DNA of 21,460 bases from Seison nebaliae. Its lineage: Eukaryota > Rotifera > Pararotatoria > Seisonacea > Seisonidae. This document shows, one piece after another, positions 10,501-21,251 of the stretch. The position numbers and the translations under genes are program-made. Location of the stretch: the NCBI GenBank assembly GCA_023231475.1, contig JALJEE010000049.1:1-21460 (forward strand). The letters run 5' to 3'. The notes under the pieces were generated by a model that was given only the letters and a program-made list of their open reading frames with translations, ran no database searches and was not told the origin of the DNA. The stretch's first letter is position 1; each line of letters begins with the position of its first letter.

Positions 10501-13075
10501 CGATTGGGATATTTTAATAAACGTTTCATTCCATGTGTTTCCATCACGTGAGAATCGAGATCGGATTTCGACGGATATTCCATCGAACAATATGGACAAG
10601 TTAATGATTTCTCATGATGTTCAGTATGGATACGGAATTCCTTCTCGTCATTACACACTTTCCTACAATAAGCACATTTTAATGTTATTCTTTTGGAACG
10701 TCTGGTGGCGATGGCACCAACAGATGACGACGATGTTACTTTTGCTTGTTGTACTACTACTCCGTAATTTGGTTTTTTTATTTTCAATGTTTCGTCGTAA
10801 GTGGAAGTGGGTGATTCGGGTCGTATTCGAGAATGCATTAATTTCAATTTCTTCTTCTCCGTTTCCATAGGAACATCTTCATCTTCAATGGAAATATGAT
10901 CGGGAATTGTTGTAAGTGTCGATTCTTCTTCTTCTTCTTCTTCTTTTTTCGATTCAGGAACTTCTTCTTTTTTAACTTCTTCTTCTTTAATTTCTTCTGA
11001 TTTTGGTGGCTGTTGTTCAGTCAATTGTCTTTCTATCTCTTTCACTTCATCCAAATATTCTTCGTTTGTCTGACGATTAACAGTACCGGTGATTGATGGT
11101 CGGAGATGAAGGAATTTCATATTCTCCTCCAACTTCTTTCGACAAATGGAATTCTTTTCGAAATGATCAATAACTTGAAAGTCATCATAGACAATTGATG
11201 AACAGAAAATACATCGATAAGAGAATTTATCATCTTCATTAAACTTCGATGATTGTGATGATTCGTCGGAGGGTTTGATATGAGTAGAATTATATTTCAT
11301 AGGAATATGATCGTTGATATGTTCTTCGAAATCGGACATCCGATTGAATAATTGATAACAGAGTGTACACTTGAATAGACGCTGAGAATGTCCCATCAAA
11401 ATATGATGACGATAATCTTCGATGGAATGGAAAGTGAAATGTTTCTCTTCCAAATTCTCATTTCCATTATTCGATTCACGTCCCTTTTCATCACTACGAC
11501 GACAACATGAATAACAGATAATCTCGCACTTTTTCTCTTTCGAATTATTCTTCAATTTCTTCACTTCAATTCCATTATATTTCTCTAACACTTTCAACAC
11601 ATCATCATTCTCATCATTAACTTTCTTCCGATTCATTCGAATCATTTTCAATAAATTCTTCCGAATATTTACTTTGTAATAAATTTGATTATCTATCTCG
11701 ATATCTTCTTTCTCCTTATTCATCAACGTCGATCGATATAAAGACAACACGTCATTATATAATTGTGATCGATGAAATCGATTCAATTCTTCAGAATCGA
11801 TCACAATCTGATGAATTCGATAAAGATGAACTTTCAATTGATCTTTCGTAGGTAGACTCATCTCACATTTGACACATATCCAATTATCGTTACGTTCTGA
11901 TTTAATTTCAGGATTATTCATCATATTTGTTATCGATGCATTATCGACATCATCTCCTTCCTCCTCATTCTTCACTTCCATTTCTTTCATTTGATTTTTT
12001 TTCGATTCATTAATTTCTAATAAAATCGTTGCCATTTTCTCTATTAAATTATTTCGATTTGACACATCATCAGAATTCGTTTTCACTTCTCCCAATTCCA
12101 TACTCGTATCAACATCGTTGTTACTATTATTGTTCTCTTCTTGTTTATCTTCATTCTGAATATTATGATTTAATTCACGTCGACTTCGATTATGATGCAA
12201 ATTAGTAGAACTATTTCCAATATTGTTGTTGTTGTTGGAAATAAAATTTTTTAAATGACCAGTTGGTGTACTAGAAGAAATTGCTGAGTATGAAGGATGT
12301 GCATGTTTTATTCGACTTTTAACAATTGCTAATAATTCATCGAATGTCAAAGAATGACCAGGTGCTGACGGTCCACCGGGAATTAATGCTGTCTCATTAG
12401 AAAGTTGTAAACTTCCATCATAACCGCTCGCTTGAAATAATCGATATAACGGAACATTACTAGTGCGGATTTGTGCGAGTGGATTCTTTGAACAGAAGTT
12501 CACAAATTTGGAACCGACAAATTCTCTCAACGAATTCTCTTTCGTCGAAATCTCCCAACACTCGCTCAAATGTGGTTTCAATAAAGTTGCCGTGGAAAAA
12601 CCTTCACAACATTTCACACAAATATATGGACTGATGATTCCATGCTTTCTATTATGTGCACGTAAATGATCACTACGAACAAATGTGGCGACACAAAACA
12701 AACATTTATATTGACGTTCACCTCGATGCAATTGATTGTGACGTTGAAGTGCACGACGCTGTTTAAATGCTTTCGGACAATAAGTACATTTGAATGGCAT
12801 GAATGAAGTATGCATCAATTGTTCATGACGAATCACATGACTATTCAATCGATATGAACGTTTACAATAACCACAAGAATATTGAAATTCATTATTCGCT
12901 TCATCTACCCAAGGTACATTCTCGATAGCTGATGTCTGTCGATCAATCGTCGAATTAAATGATCGATGATCAATCGTTCCTTCTAAATCATCATCATTAA
13001 TATCATAATAATTCGTTAATGCCTCTTTCGCTACAATCATTTCATCATCTAATAAATTATTCGATTGTAACATAC

Positions 13076-13115
<40 letters not shown>

Positions 13116-13514
13116 GTTATTGTTGTTGTGTAATATATTATGATTTGTATTTGACGATGTCGGATAATCGATATCCATACAATCATTCATTTTTGGATAA
13201 AATATACATTCACCATCTTCATCATCATCTCCATTAGTCATATCGTTCGTATTGGGAAGAATCGATATATCGTCTCCATCTGTTGGAATCATATCACCAG
13301 TTCCATTCAATTCCATCGATTCAATCTCTTTACTATCATTTAACTCACCATCATCCATTCCTTCAGACAACTTATTTATGTCATTCGAGAACATTAGGGA
13401 ATCATGTCCGTTCGATTGAACAGTTCTCGGTTGCCACTTCTTATCAACCGATACTACTTGTGATGCCGTTATTTCTGATAACACTTTCGGATGGCTTTGT
13501 TTCCTACGCGACAT
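7561..13514 (-). CDS. Oaz: Oaz/ZNF423/ZNF521-type multi-C2H2 zinc-finger transcription factor
   Basis: Exons in order of translation are 13514-8496, 8450-8156, 8103-7976, 7914-7713 (or to 7722) and 7667-7561. They give about 1916 residues; human ZNF521 is near 1311 and the excess is low-complexity linker. The start is set at MSRRKQSHPK because R-R-K-Q-x-x-P at the extreme N-terminus is the NuRD/RBBP4-binding motif shared by SALL, BCL11, FOG and ZNF423/521. About 23 C2H2 or variant fingers follow: a cluster at residues 213-320 (PFKCTYC, then RSDHLRAH, closely like ZNF521 PFKCTYC and SRSDHLKIH), scattered fingers to about 1500, and six at 1667-1840 across the small exons. Residues about 1231-1265 hold CVVC and, later, MGILCVDC. 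These match the atypical YGLCAGC segment of ZNF423/521, which supports orthology rather than generic similarity. Linkers include about 18 Asn (near 130-147), a Glu/Lys tract (840-863) and Ser tracts (about 1018-1040). Family members act in the nucleus as DNA-binding cofactors of EBF/Smad factors. The last donor has two in-frame options. Confidence 0.87.
13077..13129. repeat. (ATT)n trinucleotide repeat encoding poly-Asn
   Basis: Runs of TTA/ATT, ending in a few GTT interruptions, encode about 18 consecutive Asn in the zinc-finger protein. The nearly pure AAT codon run indicates ongoing or recent slippage. It is probably length-variable between individuals. Confidence 0.9.
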
Positions 13515-14000
13515 TTTAATACAACAATTACTATCAATAATAGAAAGAGAATAAAAAAGTTTAAATAGGAGGATAGATTGGGAAAAAACTTTGTAGAAAA
13601 ATTTATTTACAAGAAGAAAATTTGAAAAAAATTTTAAATTTTTAAATAAAAATTTGTAGCCATATAATGGTTGCTGGGATTGGGAAAAGAAGAAGAAATC
13701 ATGTAAAACTCGGAAAAATTGAAGGACAGATGTTAAAATAAAATTAATTGCACGTTCCGTAGTCAATCGTAATAGTCTGTAAAGCTTTAGTCGTACTGCG
13801 AATAAACAAAAGGTAACAAACCTTCTAAACAGACCTACCAGTTCCTTATTTTCATTTACAAAAAGACATTTACACCAGTATATACTTACAGGAAGAGACA
13901 AAAATATACATAACCATCTCCACAAACTGCAACCATGAGCATATAGCAAAAAAGAATTAGGAGATATGGCAACATTCACATACAAAGTCCGATTAACCAT
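13515..14000 (-). other. 5' leader of the zinc-finger gene with an in-frame open extension
   Basis: Reading upstream from MSRRKQ, the same frame stays open for 162 codons to an ATG at 14000. The predicted peptide is rich in Phe, Leu, Tyr and Lys, which mirrors the T-rich strand, and has no recognised domain. I treat it as 5' UTR/promoter because the NuRD motif works at the N-terminus in known family members. An N-terminally extended isoform cannot be excluded. Confidence 0.45.
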
Positions 14001-15304
14001 TAAAAGGGAAGGGGAGAATAAGAATCAGAGAGAACAATAATCGACTAACATAGGCAAATTTCAGACAAGGAAAAATAAATTAAGAAACCGTCCTATTATA
14101 TATTTTATCCCTAAAACATTATTTCCTTCTAGTCGTGATAGGTGAAGATACTACCATAAATCATCAACCGATACCGAACATTTTATAAGAAGGAGAATTT
14201 GCGCACAACCGAAAATCGAAAATATATATTCCCCTTAAATACTGCTTGATTGTTACATCCTTTATTTGGTACTTTATGGACCGATATTGTTCCAATTTAA
14301 AAAGAAATTACTCGGTCCACCGACCCGCGACTATCCTATCACTTCATCCAAATCGAAATAGGGCAACATGAAAGTTCTAATAAATGTCATGAAATGGAAA
14401 TTGTTACACTTTCTCCGTCTACACTTCACTTCATTCTTGGTAATTTGGGGGAGAAGTTTGATTCATTCTTTCTGTTCTTTTTTTTGGTCGACAACATTGC
14501 CCCCCTACTACCAACATATATTTCTTTCCGACACACACTGAATACATACACTAGGACATGTAGAGAAGTCCAGTAACAAATTAACGACTATGTGCGTATA
14601 TATGTCTGTACTTATGTGTAGAAATTAAATGGATGGAGCTTGAGGAAAGAATTGGTTAAGAGAGGAAATACGTGTAACAAGAGAGTGACTAAAGACTTAA
14701 AATTGAAGGAGATAGATATATGGTAGTAAATAAATTGTGGAAGAGTTGAGAATGTATGGGAAAATGGATACGTGAGAGGAAAGGAGGAAAGAGAAGATGA
14801 AACAAGAAGCCGCCTGTTCCTAATATATGGAGACTTGGTGTATGTATGAAGTAATTCGTATAGAATAATATTCTGACTTGTTATTTGGTTTCCCTTTTTT
14901 CTCTCCCAAATTGAACACCTCCTTTTTTTTCTTCACTCACTTCTCATACATAAGGAATTGAACACATACCACTTTTGCCTTCGTCTTCCAGTGAGGGAAG
15001 GCATTTCTATCCATATTTACTTCATCCATACATGTACACAAACTAAATCAACTTCGTTTGCCTACCGTCATTTGCCAACCAACTCCCAGCACACACATCC
15101 ACTCAGCGACGAATAGGCGAGTAGAGGATATTATAATCTGGCTTGATTTTTTTAGAAAAAGCATTCCTTCATCTCCATACATAGTGTAATATCAAACTTA
15201 TTTCCTACCATAGTCCGTTTTCCTGCCGAACTTTGAAATGTTCTTATGAAAAATAACTAGGTAGAATTAATAATTGTTCCTATGGAGGTTCAACCGATAA
15301 GAAT

Positions 15305-15323
15305 GTACTTCATGTTGAAGTAC
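15305..15323. repeat. short perfect inverted repeat (hairpin)
   Basis: GTACTTCA and TGAAGTAC are separated by three bases, an 8-bp perfect stem. A second overlapping inverted pair (TCATGT / ACATGA) shares the same bases. No function is evident. Confidence 0.8.
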
Positions 15324-16146
15324 GACATGAATAAAGTGAGAAAGACTTAGAACGTTTATAATTGCACGCATTTTTCTCGGTTTTTACATTAAAACAGCAT
15401 AACTAGAATTATAGAGCCTAAATGAAACATTTTTTGGAAAATAAAAAGTAAAATAGAAAGAAGGAACAAAATTTGTGGAGGTCTAATTTAGAAAAAGAGA
15501 TTTCCCATAAAAATGTTCAGAGGGAAAATTTTTACGTTTACAAGTTGGTGTCAATTACGAGAGGGATGGTAAATTTATGGGGAAGTCAATTTACGATTAC
15601 ACGGTGAACTCCTAGTAATCAAGAAACAGTGACGGCGTTTTTGAAACAGAAAAAATAATAAAATAAAACATGGAAAATGAAGACAACTGAAGTATGAGGA
15701 CTAAAGAGTAAATGTACCTAAATATAATCGGCATAAAATTTAGATGCCTGAGCTTATATCTTCAAATTCCATGATTCAGTATTCTTCTAATTGGAGAATA
15801 TTTTGTTCATTTAAGACCACTTGTTTCTTAATCTAATGTTCTTCAATGAGAATGCCGTGCGGCAAAATAAACATTTAGTAATAGGAAATCGTTTGTGTAA
15901 AACTAATATTTCCAACATTTCTCCCTATATATCTGCCTTCTAGTTTCAGATTAGAACAACCAACTTATAATGCATTAACGAGTGGTAGATATTAGTCGTA
16001 TACAAAAAATGACCTTTTCTTCCGTATTCGGAAGTATCCACCTTTTGATTTACACATTGAATTTTTTATCAGATCTATTTCATATAATAATGAATACCTA
16101 ATTCGTTGAAGATATGTTTTTTATGAATATGTAGAAAGACAAAATA

Positions 16147-16152
16147 TTTATT
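16147..16152 (-). terminator. candidate poly(A) signal AATAAA of the oxidase gene
   Basis: The minus strand reads AATAAA 53 nt beyond the TAA stop at 16205. It is the first canonical hexamer after the gene, at a normal distance for a short 3' UTR. Confidence 0.5.
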
Positions 16153-16204
16153 AAGAAATAGTTAATAATTATAATATTATAGGGTTTATCTTCCAAACGA
16201 TTTT

Positions 16205-19200
16205 TTATAAAATCTTCAAATCCGACAAATCATATGAATCATCAGCTATAGACGTTTTCTCTACTGTTGCGGGAGCATCTGAAAAATATAATGACTGTGA
16301 ATAAACTGGGTAAAATAAAAATAACTTAATAGAAGATTAGTCACCATCTTTTGGGCTGAAGAGAGAGCACGATTAATTGCCAAGTAGACGGTAGTTCCGA
16401 AATGCATCGGTGGTTCTCCAATTACCTTTGTCTTGAGGACTCCTAAAGGATTCTGTTTATTTGGAAGGAATGTTATTCGTAGATCCTGTGGAATATCCAT
16501 CACACCAGGAATGTGATAATTCCAAGTATCTCCCGTTAATAATTTCCCAGTTTTCTCATCAAACACCATTTCTTCACAAGCCATTAAACCATAGCCCATT
16601 AGAAAACCACCTTGAGCTTGACCCATATCAATTTTAGGACTTAATCTATAAAAGAAGATGATAATTAAAGAAATAAAAGAATCTGAACGTTCGACCAATA
16701 TCATAGACCATATCCACTCGTACAACATCATGTTCTCCCGTCAACCGATCCACAATTACTTCCGCAACACAACCACAATACACATTATAGACGACTATAC
16801 TTTGCCCCATTGGTTTGTTCACCGTGATGTAAGATTGAGCTGTCAGATTGACATTCAGTTCATCTGCTTTTTTTATCAATTCGCTCCATTTGTAATTTGG
16901 TTTCATCTTCTTTCGTATTGGTTTTAGTCGATCTAAAAGTATTTGACATGCTTCTTCCGCAGCTTTAGCATTTAGTTCCGAAGTGATACTTCCTCCAGTT
17001 GTCGAACTGTTGTTCGAAATGAAACTATTAGTTTTATGGATTTTGATTAGGATGGAAGGTATATTCAATTGGTATGCAACTAATTGTTGGACTTTTGTAT
17101 GAATTCCTTGTCCACTATCAATTCCACCATGTGCCACTCTAACCGATCCATCAGCAGCATGAATACTAATTAGAACACCGAATCGACTACCATAATTGGT
17201 TGGGAATCTTAAAGGCATAAAAGCCAATCCTTTCTTCTTCCATAAATTGTTCTACAAAATTTATTCACTCAATTATTTTCTAACAAATATTAATAACTGA
17301 ATTATAGTTCTGTATATCTGACAATCGCTTCGAATATTCAGATTGTTCCATTAGTTTTTGAAATATTTCTGGGAAATTATAATAAGTCAAAGGTACTTTC
17401 TGAGGTGTAATATCTCCTTTCTTGTAATAATTTAACGACCTGACACTTAATGGATCTGGAGTGAATCCTGTCGACGAACCGACGGCATTCGCTACCATAT
17501 CCATCAACGATTCAATGATATGTGTTGCCGTTATATGACCGGGTGATCTAGTTGCGGTTCGACTAGCTGTGTTTGTTTTACACAGAACACCCGATACATC
17601 CCAATTGTCACACTTATAAACTAGAAGAAAGTTGATAAATTCGATAAATAAATAATTTAAAACTATTTTCGAAATGTTCAAAAAGAATAGCCAATTCTTG
17701 ATCAGTTGGGTAGCAACCCGAATTCTGATAATATTTCAATTTCACTCCATTCAATTTCCCATTTTTCTCACATCCAACTTTACATTCGACAACATAATCG
17801 GGTCGTGCTCCAACCATCTGCATATTTGCCTGCAAACCCAATTCTACACGAACAGGACTATTAATCCAAGTTTTATATATATCCATTGGAATATTGAAGA
17901 ATTAACCGATTTGTTTTTAGTGCACCAATAGCTGCCATGGCAGCAATGGAATGCGGTCGAGTAATCTTTCCACCAAATGCACCACCTAATCGTCGAGCTG
18001 ATACATTCACTTCCGAACATGGAATATTTGCCGCTTGAGCTATAACATTCTGTGTGGCTGTCAACCATTGAGAAGAGGAAAGAACTTCCAATCCACCACT
18101 AGCCGTTGGTCTTGCATAAGAATTTTGTTTCTCCAAATAATAATGATATTGACCACCCAACGTCAATGTTTCCGTCAATTGAATAGGGGAATTTTTTATT
18201 GCTTCATCAGCATTTCCGATGATTATCGGATTAACTGGTGTCGGAAAGAAATTTTTCTTATCAATCGCTTGTTGTAATGTAATAATCGGATTTAGATTTA
18301 CATTCATATATTTCACTTTCACTTGATAAGCTGCTCGATAAGCTGCATTCATTGACTCAGCAATAACTAAACCGACTGGTTGTCCATAAAACAAAATTTC
18401 ATTGCTCGCCAAAATTTCTTCGGGAGTGTCTTTATCACTATTCGGAATTCCGTTATTAATACCAGGAATATCTGTAGCATCCAAACCCGTCACATACCCA
18501 GGAACCTTAGCTGCATCTTCATAATTAATCGACAGAATTTGTCCAGAAGCTATAGTACTCTGAACATAAACGCCAAATAAGTCCTTTTCAGTAATGGGCA
18601 TATCCGGTATATATTTAGCTTCACCGGTCGTCTAAATGAACAATTGAAATTGAATCATATTGAAAATCAAAGATGAAAAATAACTTGAATATCAGCGTCC
18701 ATCTTATTAACTGCTTCAGTTAATGGGAAATCTTTGGGTAATTCTTGAAAATTTTCTACCCCGGAAGATACCGCCCGCATTTCCTTTACATTCGAACTGG
18801 CACTTTGATAAATTGGATTTGCTTTGCTTCCAACTATTTCTACCATCGTCTAATTGAATGAGGAAGATTTTTGAATTATTTTAAAATTGATTTTCGAATT
18901 ATCACAATTAAAAACAGGAAATCAACTTTATATAATAGATTCACGGCGGTTTTCTTCTGATAGTTCGTGATTGATGGAACAATTGTTACCAGTTCAGAAT
19001 CTAAAGATTTCAAAATAAAATTTACATCATTATTTTCTAATAATGATTTATTTATCATTTTACTCGTCGTCGTTTTCGAATATTCGAAGGTTCCCAAGTT
19101 ACTGTAAGCGAGAATCGGTTGCGAAAGAATTTTCATTGAAGTTGGATCAATTTCTATTTTAAATGCTCCACCAACTAATGCCAAAGCATTCTATGAACAT

Positions 19201-20753
19201 AATTGATAATTGAGACTAAGGTTACGGAGAAATTAGAATGAACCTGCGCGGTTGGCATGACTTTATGGAATTGTAATTGTTCGTTTGATTTCAAAGGAAA
19301 TAATTGAAGTTCGAAAATATATTCCTCCGATTCTAAATGACTTTCGGTCCATTCTATTATTGGAATTGTTCTCAAAGTATTGTCCGTTTTTCCTGTTTAG
19401 TGATAATAGTTTTGATCTTTTACTATCAAAAAAGTCTAACTCACAATGATTTTGCTTCCGATTGCGAATAAAATTAAATTCAATGTTGATGGGAAATTAT
19501 TTTTGTTCATTTTCATCATTAAATTTCCACTCCATGACGCTTGATTTCTAATCGACAAATGTCCCACCTCATTAATATGTTCAGCCACTTTCAGTAAATA
19601 TTTGAATTGCGGTCCATATTGAGTTGGACTGTTGATAAACTTATTCTTCATTTCCGTTAAAGTAATAGCCGCACCAATTCGTATCTTTTGACCATCGAAC
19701 TAATTCCATTTAATATAACAAAATGAATGATTTAAAAAAAAAGAAAATGTAACGAAAAACGTTTTCATTTCTGGAATAGAATTTATTGATATTTTTGTTG
19801 GATTGTCAGTCTTCTGATAATAAGCATGACCAGTTGAACCAGAAACTAATTTGCCATCCGGATGGCTATGATATATTTTATCGAACTCGGTTAAAGTTTT
19901 TGGCTCGAACCAGGTTCCGGTTTCGGACCCGATGAAAATATGTTTCTCATTTCTGTCATTTCGTCTAACCACAATATCCTAAGAATAACAATGCATTTTA
20001 TTTTCTTAGAACAATGAATTTTCTTTTAAACTAACTTCAATATCTCTAGCTTGTTGAAAGGCATCGAGAATACCCCGATAACCTGTACATCGACATAAAT
20101 TACCTCCTAACATTTTGTCTCTCTCCTTACCAGTAAGAGATGGTTTTTCTGAGAGTACTCTAAATATGAATGAATAATATATTTGATTGAGTGATGAAGA
20201 AGAACCCTTGCATTGTCATAATCATTCCTGGCGTGCAATAACCACATTGAGTACCATTATTATCGCACATTAATGTTTGTGTCTCATTCAAACCTTCCCT
20301 TTTCGAACCGTAATATTCTATTGTTCTAACTTTCCAATTATCGCACATCACCACCGGAATAAGACACTAGAGTTTAGAATATATTTCTCAAATTTCATTA
20401 GTCATTCAACTAACTGAATTTATCGATTTGAAATTTTTATCCAAATCATAAGGTCGTAATACTTCGACGGTACAAGCACCACAACCACCTTCTCGACACA
20501 TCTGCTTAGTTCCAGTAAGTGAAGCATTGTTTCTAATAAACTCCGCTAAATTGGTATCATGATCTATATCACTTTTGACTAAATTAGTTCAATTCGATTA
20601 TATAAATAGTCGCAAATTGTAACTAGTATATGGTTGATTGTTGATGGTAATTGTTGCATTGGTTTGATATGAATTGTTTTTAAGATCAAATTTTAATAAT
20701 GATTTACATTTTGGACATTCCAATCCGACGGTACATCGGTGGTAAGGTTCCAT
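16205..20753 (-). CDS. aldehyde oxidase-type molybdo-flavoenzyme (xanthine oxidase family)
   Basis: Fifteen exons: 20753-20624, 20578-20415, 20366-20206, 20159-20036, 19978-19754, 19699-19441, 19392-19244, 19190-18927, 18849-18685, 18631-17907, 17857-17664, 17620-17298, 17251-16689, 16645-16326, 16278-16205. They sum to 3840 nt, 1279 residues plus stop, a usual family length. Domains: two [2Fe-2S] centres (Cys71, 76, 79, 99 in MCREGGCGAC; Cys139, 142, 174, 176 in QCGYC and LCRC); FAD domain about 194-530 with LVSGSTGHAYY at 237-247; molybdopterin domain from about 543 (IQTTGEAKY, GGAFGGKITR at 763-772, GEPP with the catalytic-base Glu at about 1226). Hand alignment puts Ile770 where xanthine dehydrogenase has Glu802 and Ile846 where it has Arg880 (bovine numbers); TATRSPGH also resembles invertebrate aldehyde oxidases. 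The predicted reaction is oxidation of aldehydes or N-heterocycles with O2 in the cytosol. About 35 residues with an extra C-x-x-C precede the ferredoxin fold. The start is the only in-frame ATG after an upstream TGA; no AG acceptor lies between. Confidence 0.95.
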
Positions 20754-21251
20754 TGTAATTTGGAAGTAAATGAAGTAATTTAGATGTCGAAATATAATAA
20801 GTGGTCAACGATTTTAAATGTTTCTTAATGTAAACAAAATCACGTGAAATTAGGTTACAATTTGAAGGATTGGAAGAGTAAATAATTTTATTTTGTTCAG
20901 AAGTCAACATGAATTAGAATTGAATCGGTACGATTACTGTCAATGGAAAATTACATCAAATTTTCTCCAACATTAATTTCCATATATTAATGGATAGGAT
21001 GAGTTTATAAGACTATTGAACGATAAAAATTTATGTTACGAAGAAGGTCCAAACAGAAGTAATTAATATGTTAAGAAAGTTTTTAGAAGATTTTCGGAAT
21101 TGTCCTTATGGAATTGCATTACAATTTACGATATTAGCACCTTAAAATATATTGATGATTTCGAAGTAATAGGAATAATTATTTTTTTTTTATTAATATT
21201 TGACGGTGCCGCATCTTACTCGGATGTAAACGTCCCTTCAATCGAGCATTT
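20754..21251. promoter_or_regulatory. divergent intergenic region between the oxidase gene and a right-edge gene
   Basis: About 500 bp separate the oxidase start (minus strand) from a plus-strand reading frame at 21252. A minus-strand frame from 20910 overlaps the oxidase start out of frame and would act as an upstream ORF if the mRNA begins that far up. AT-rich DNA with a poly-T run at 21182-21191 lies nearest the plus-strand gene. No specific promoter element is recognisable. Confidence 0.4.

Larger units (their letters stand above)
14001..16204. other. long intergenic region upstream of the zinc-finger gene
   Basis: No gene could be supported. From about 14620 to 14815 the plus strand is strongly purine-rich, and from about 14880 to 15010 it becomes pyrimidine-rich (runs of C and T). 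AATAAA on the minus strand at 16152-16147 is a likely poly(A) signal for the oxidase gene, 53 nt past its stop. The region is the probable regulatory space of the zinc-finger gene, but no specific site is recognisable. Confidence 0.6.

Noticed and set aside
14394-14576. 60-codon plus-strand frame
   Set aside because: It lies in the pyrimidine-rich intergenic stretch, has no recognisable features, and is of a length expected by chance in skewed DNA.
16341-16346. GTGACT after codon ATG as donor of the last oxidase intron
   Set aside because: It would run into a stop five codons into the last exon. GTTATT at 16325 gives an in-frame tail and a total length divisible by three.
16205-20753. Xanthine dehydrogenase as the name of the oxidase gene
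   Set aside because: The two residues that bind xanthine in XDH are Ile here, and the SPGH loop replaces the XDH GFGGPQ-type loop.
20704-20910. 68-codon minus-strand frame as the true N-terminus of the oxidase
   Set aside because: It is out of frame with the ferredoxin domain, and no AG acceptor lies between 20753 and that domain to splice it in. At most it is an upstream ORF.
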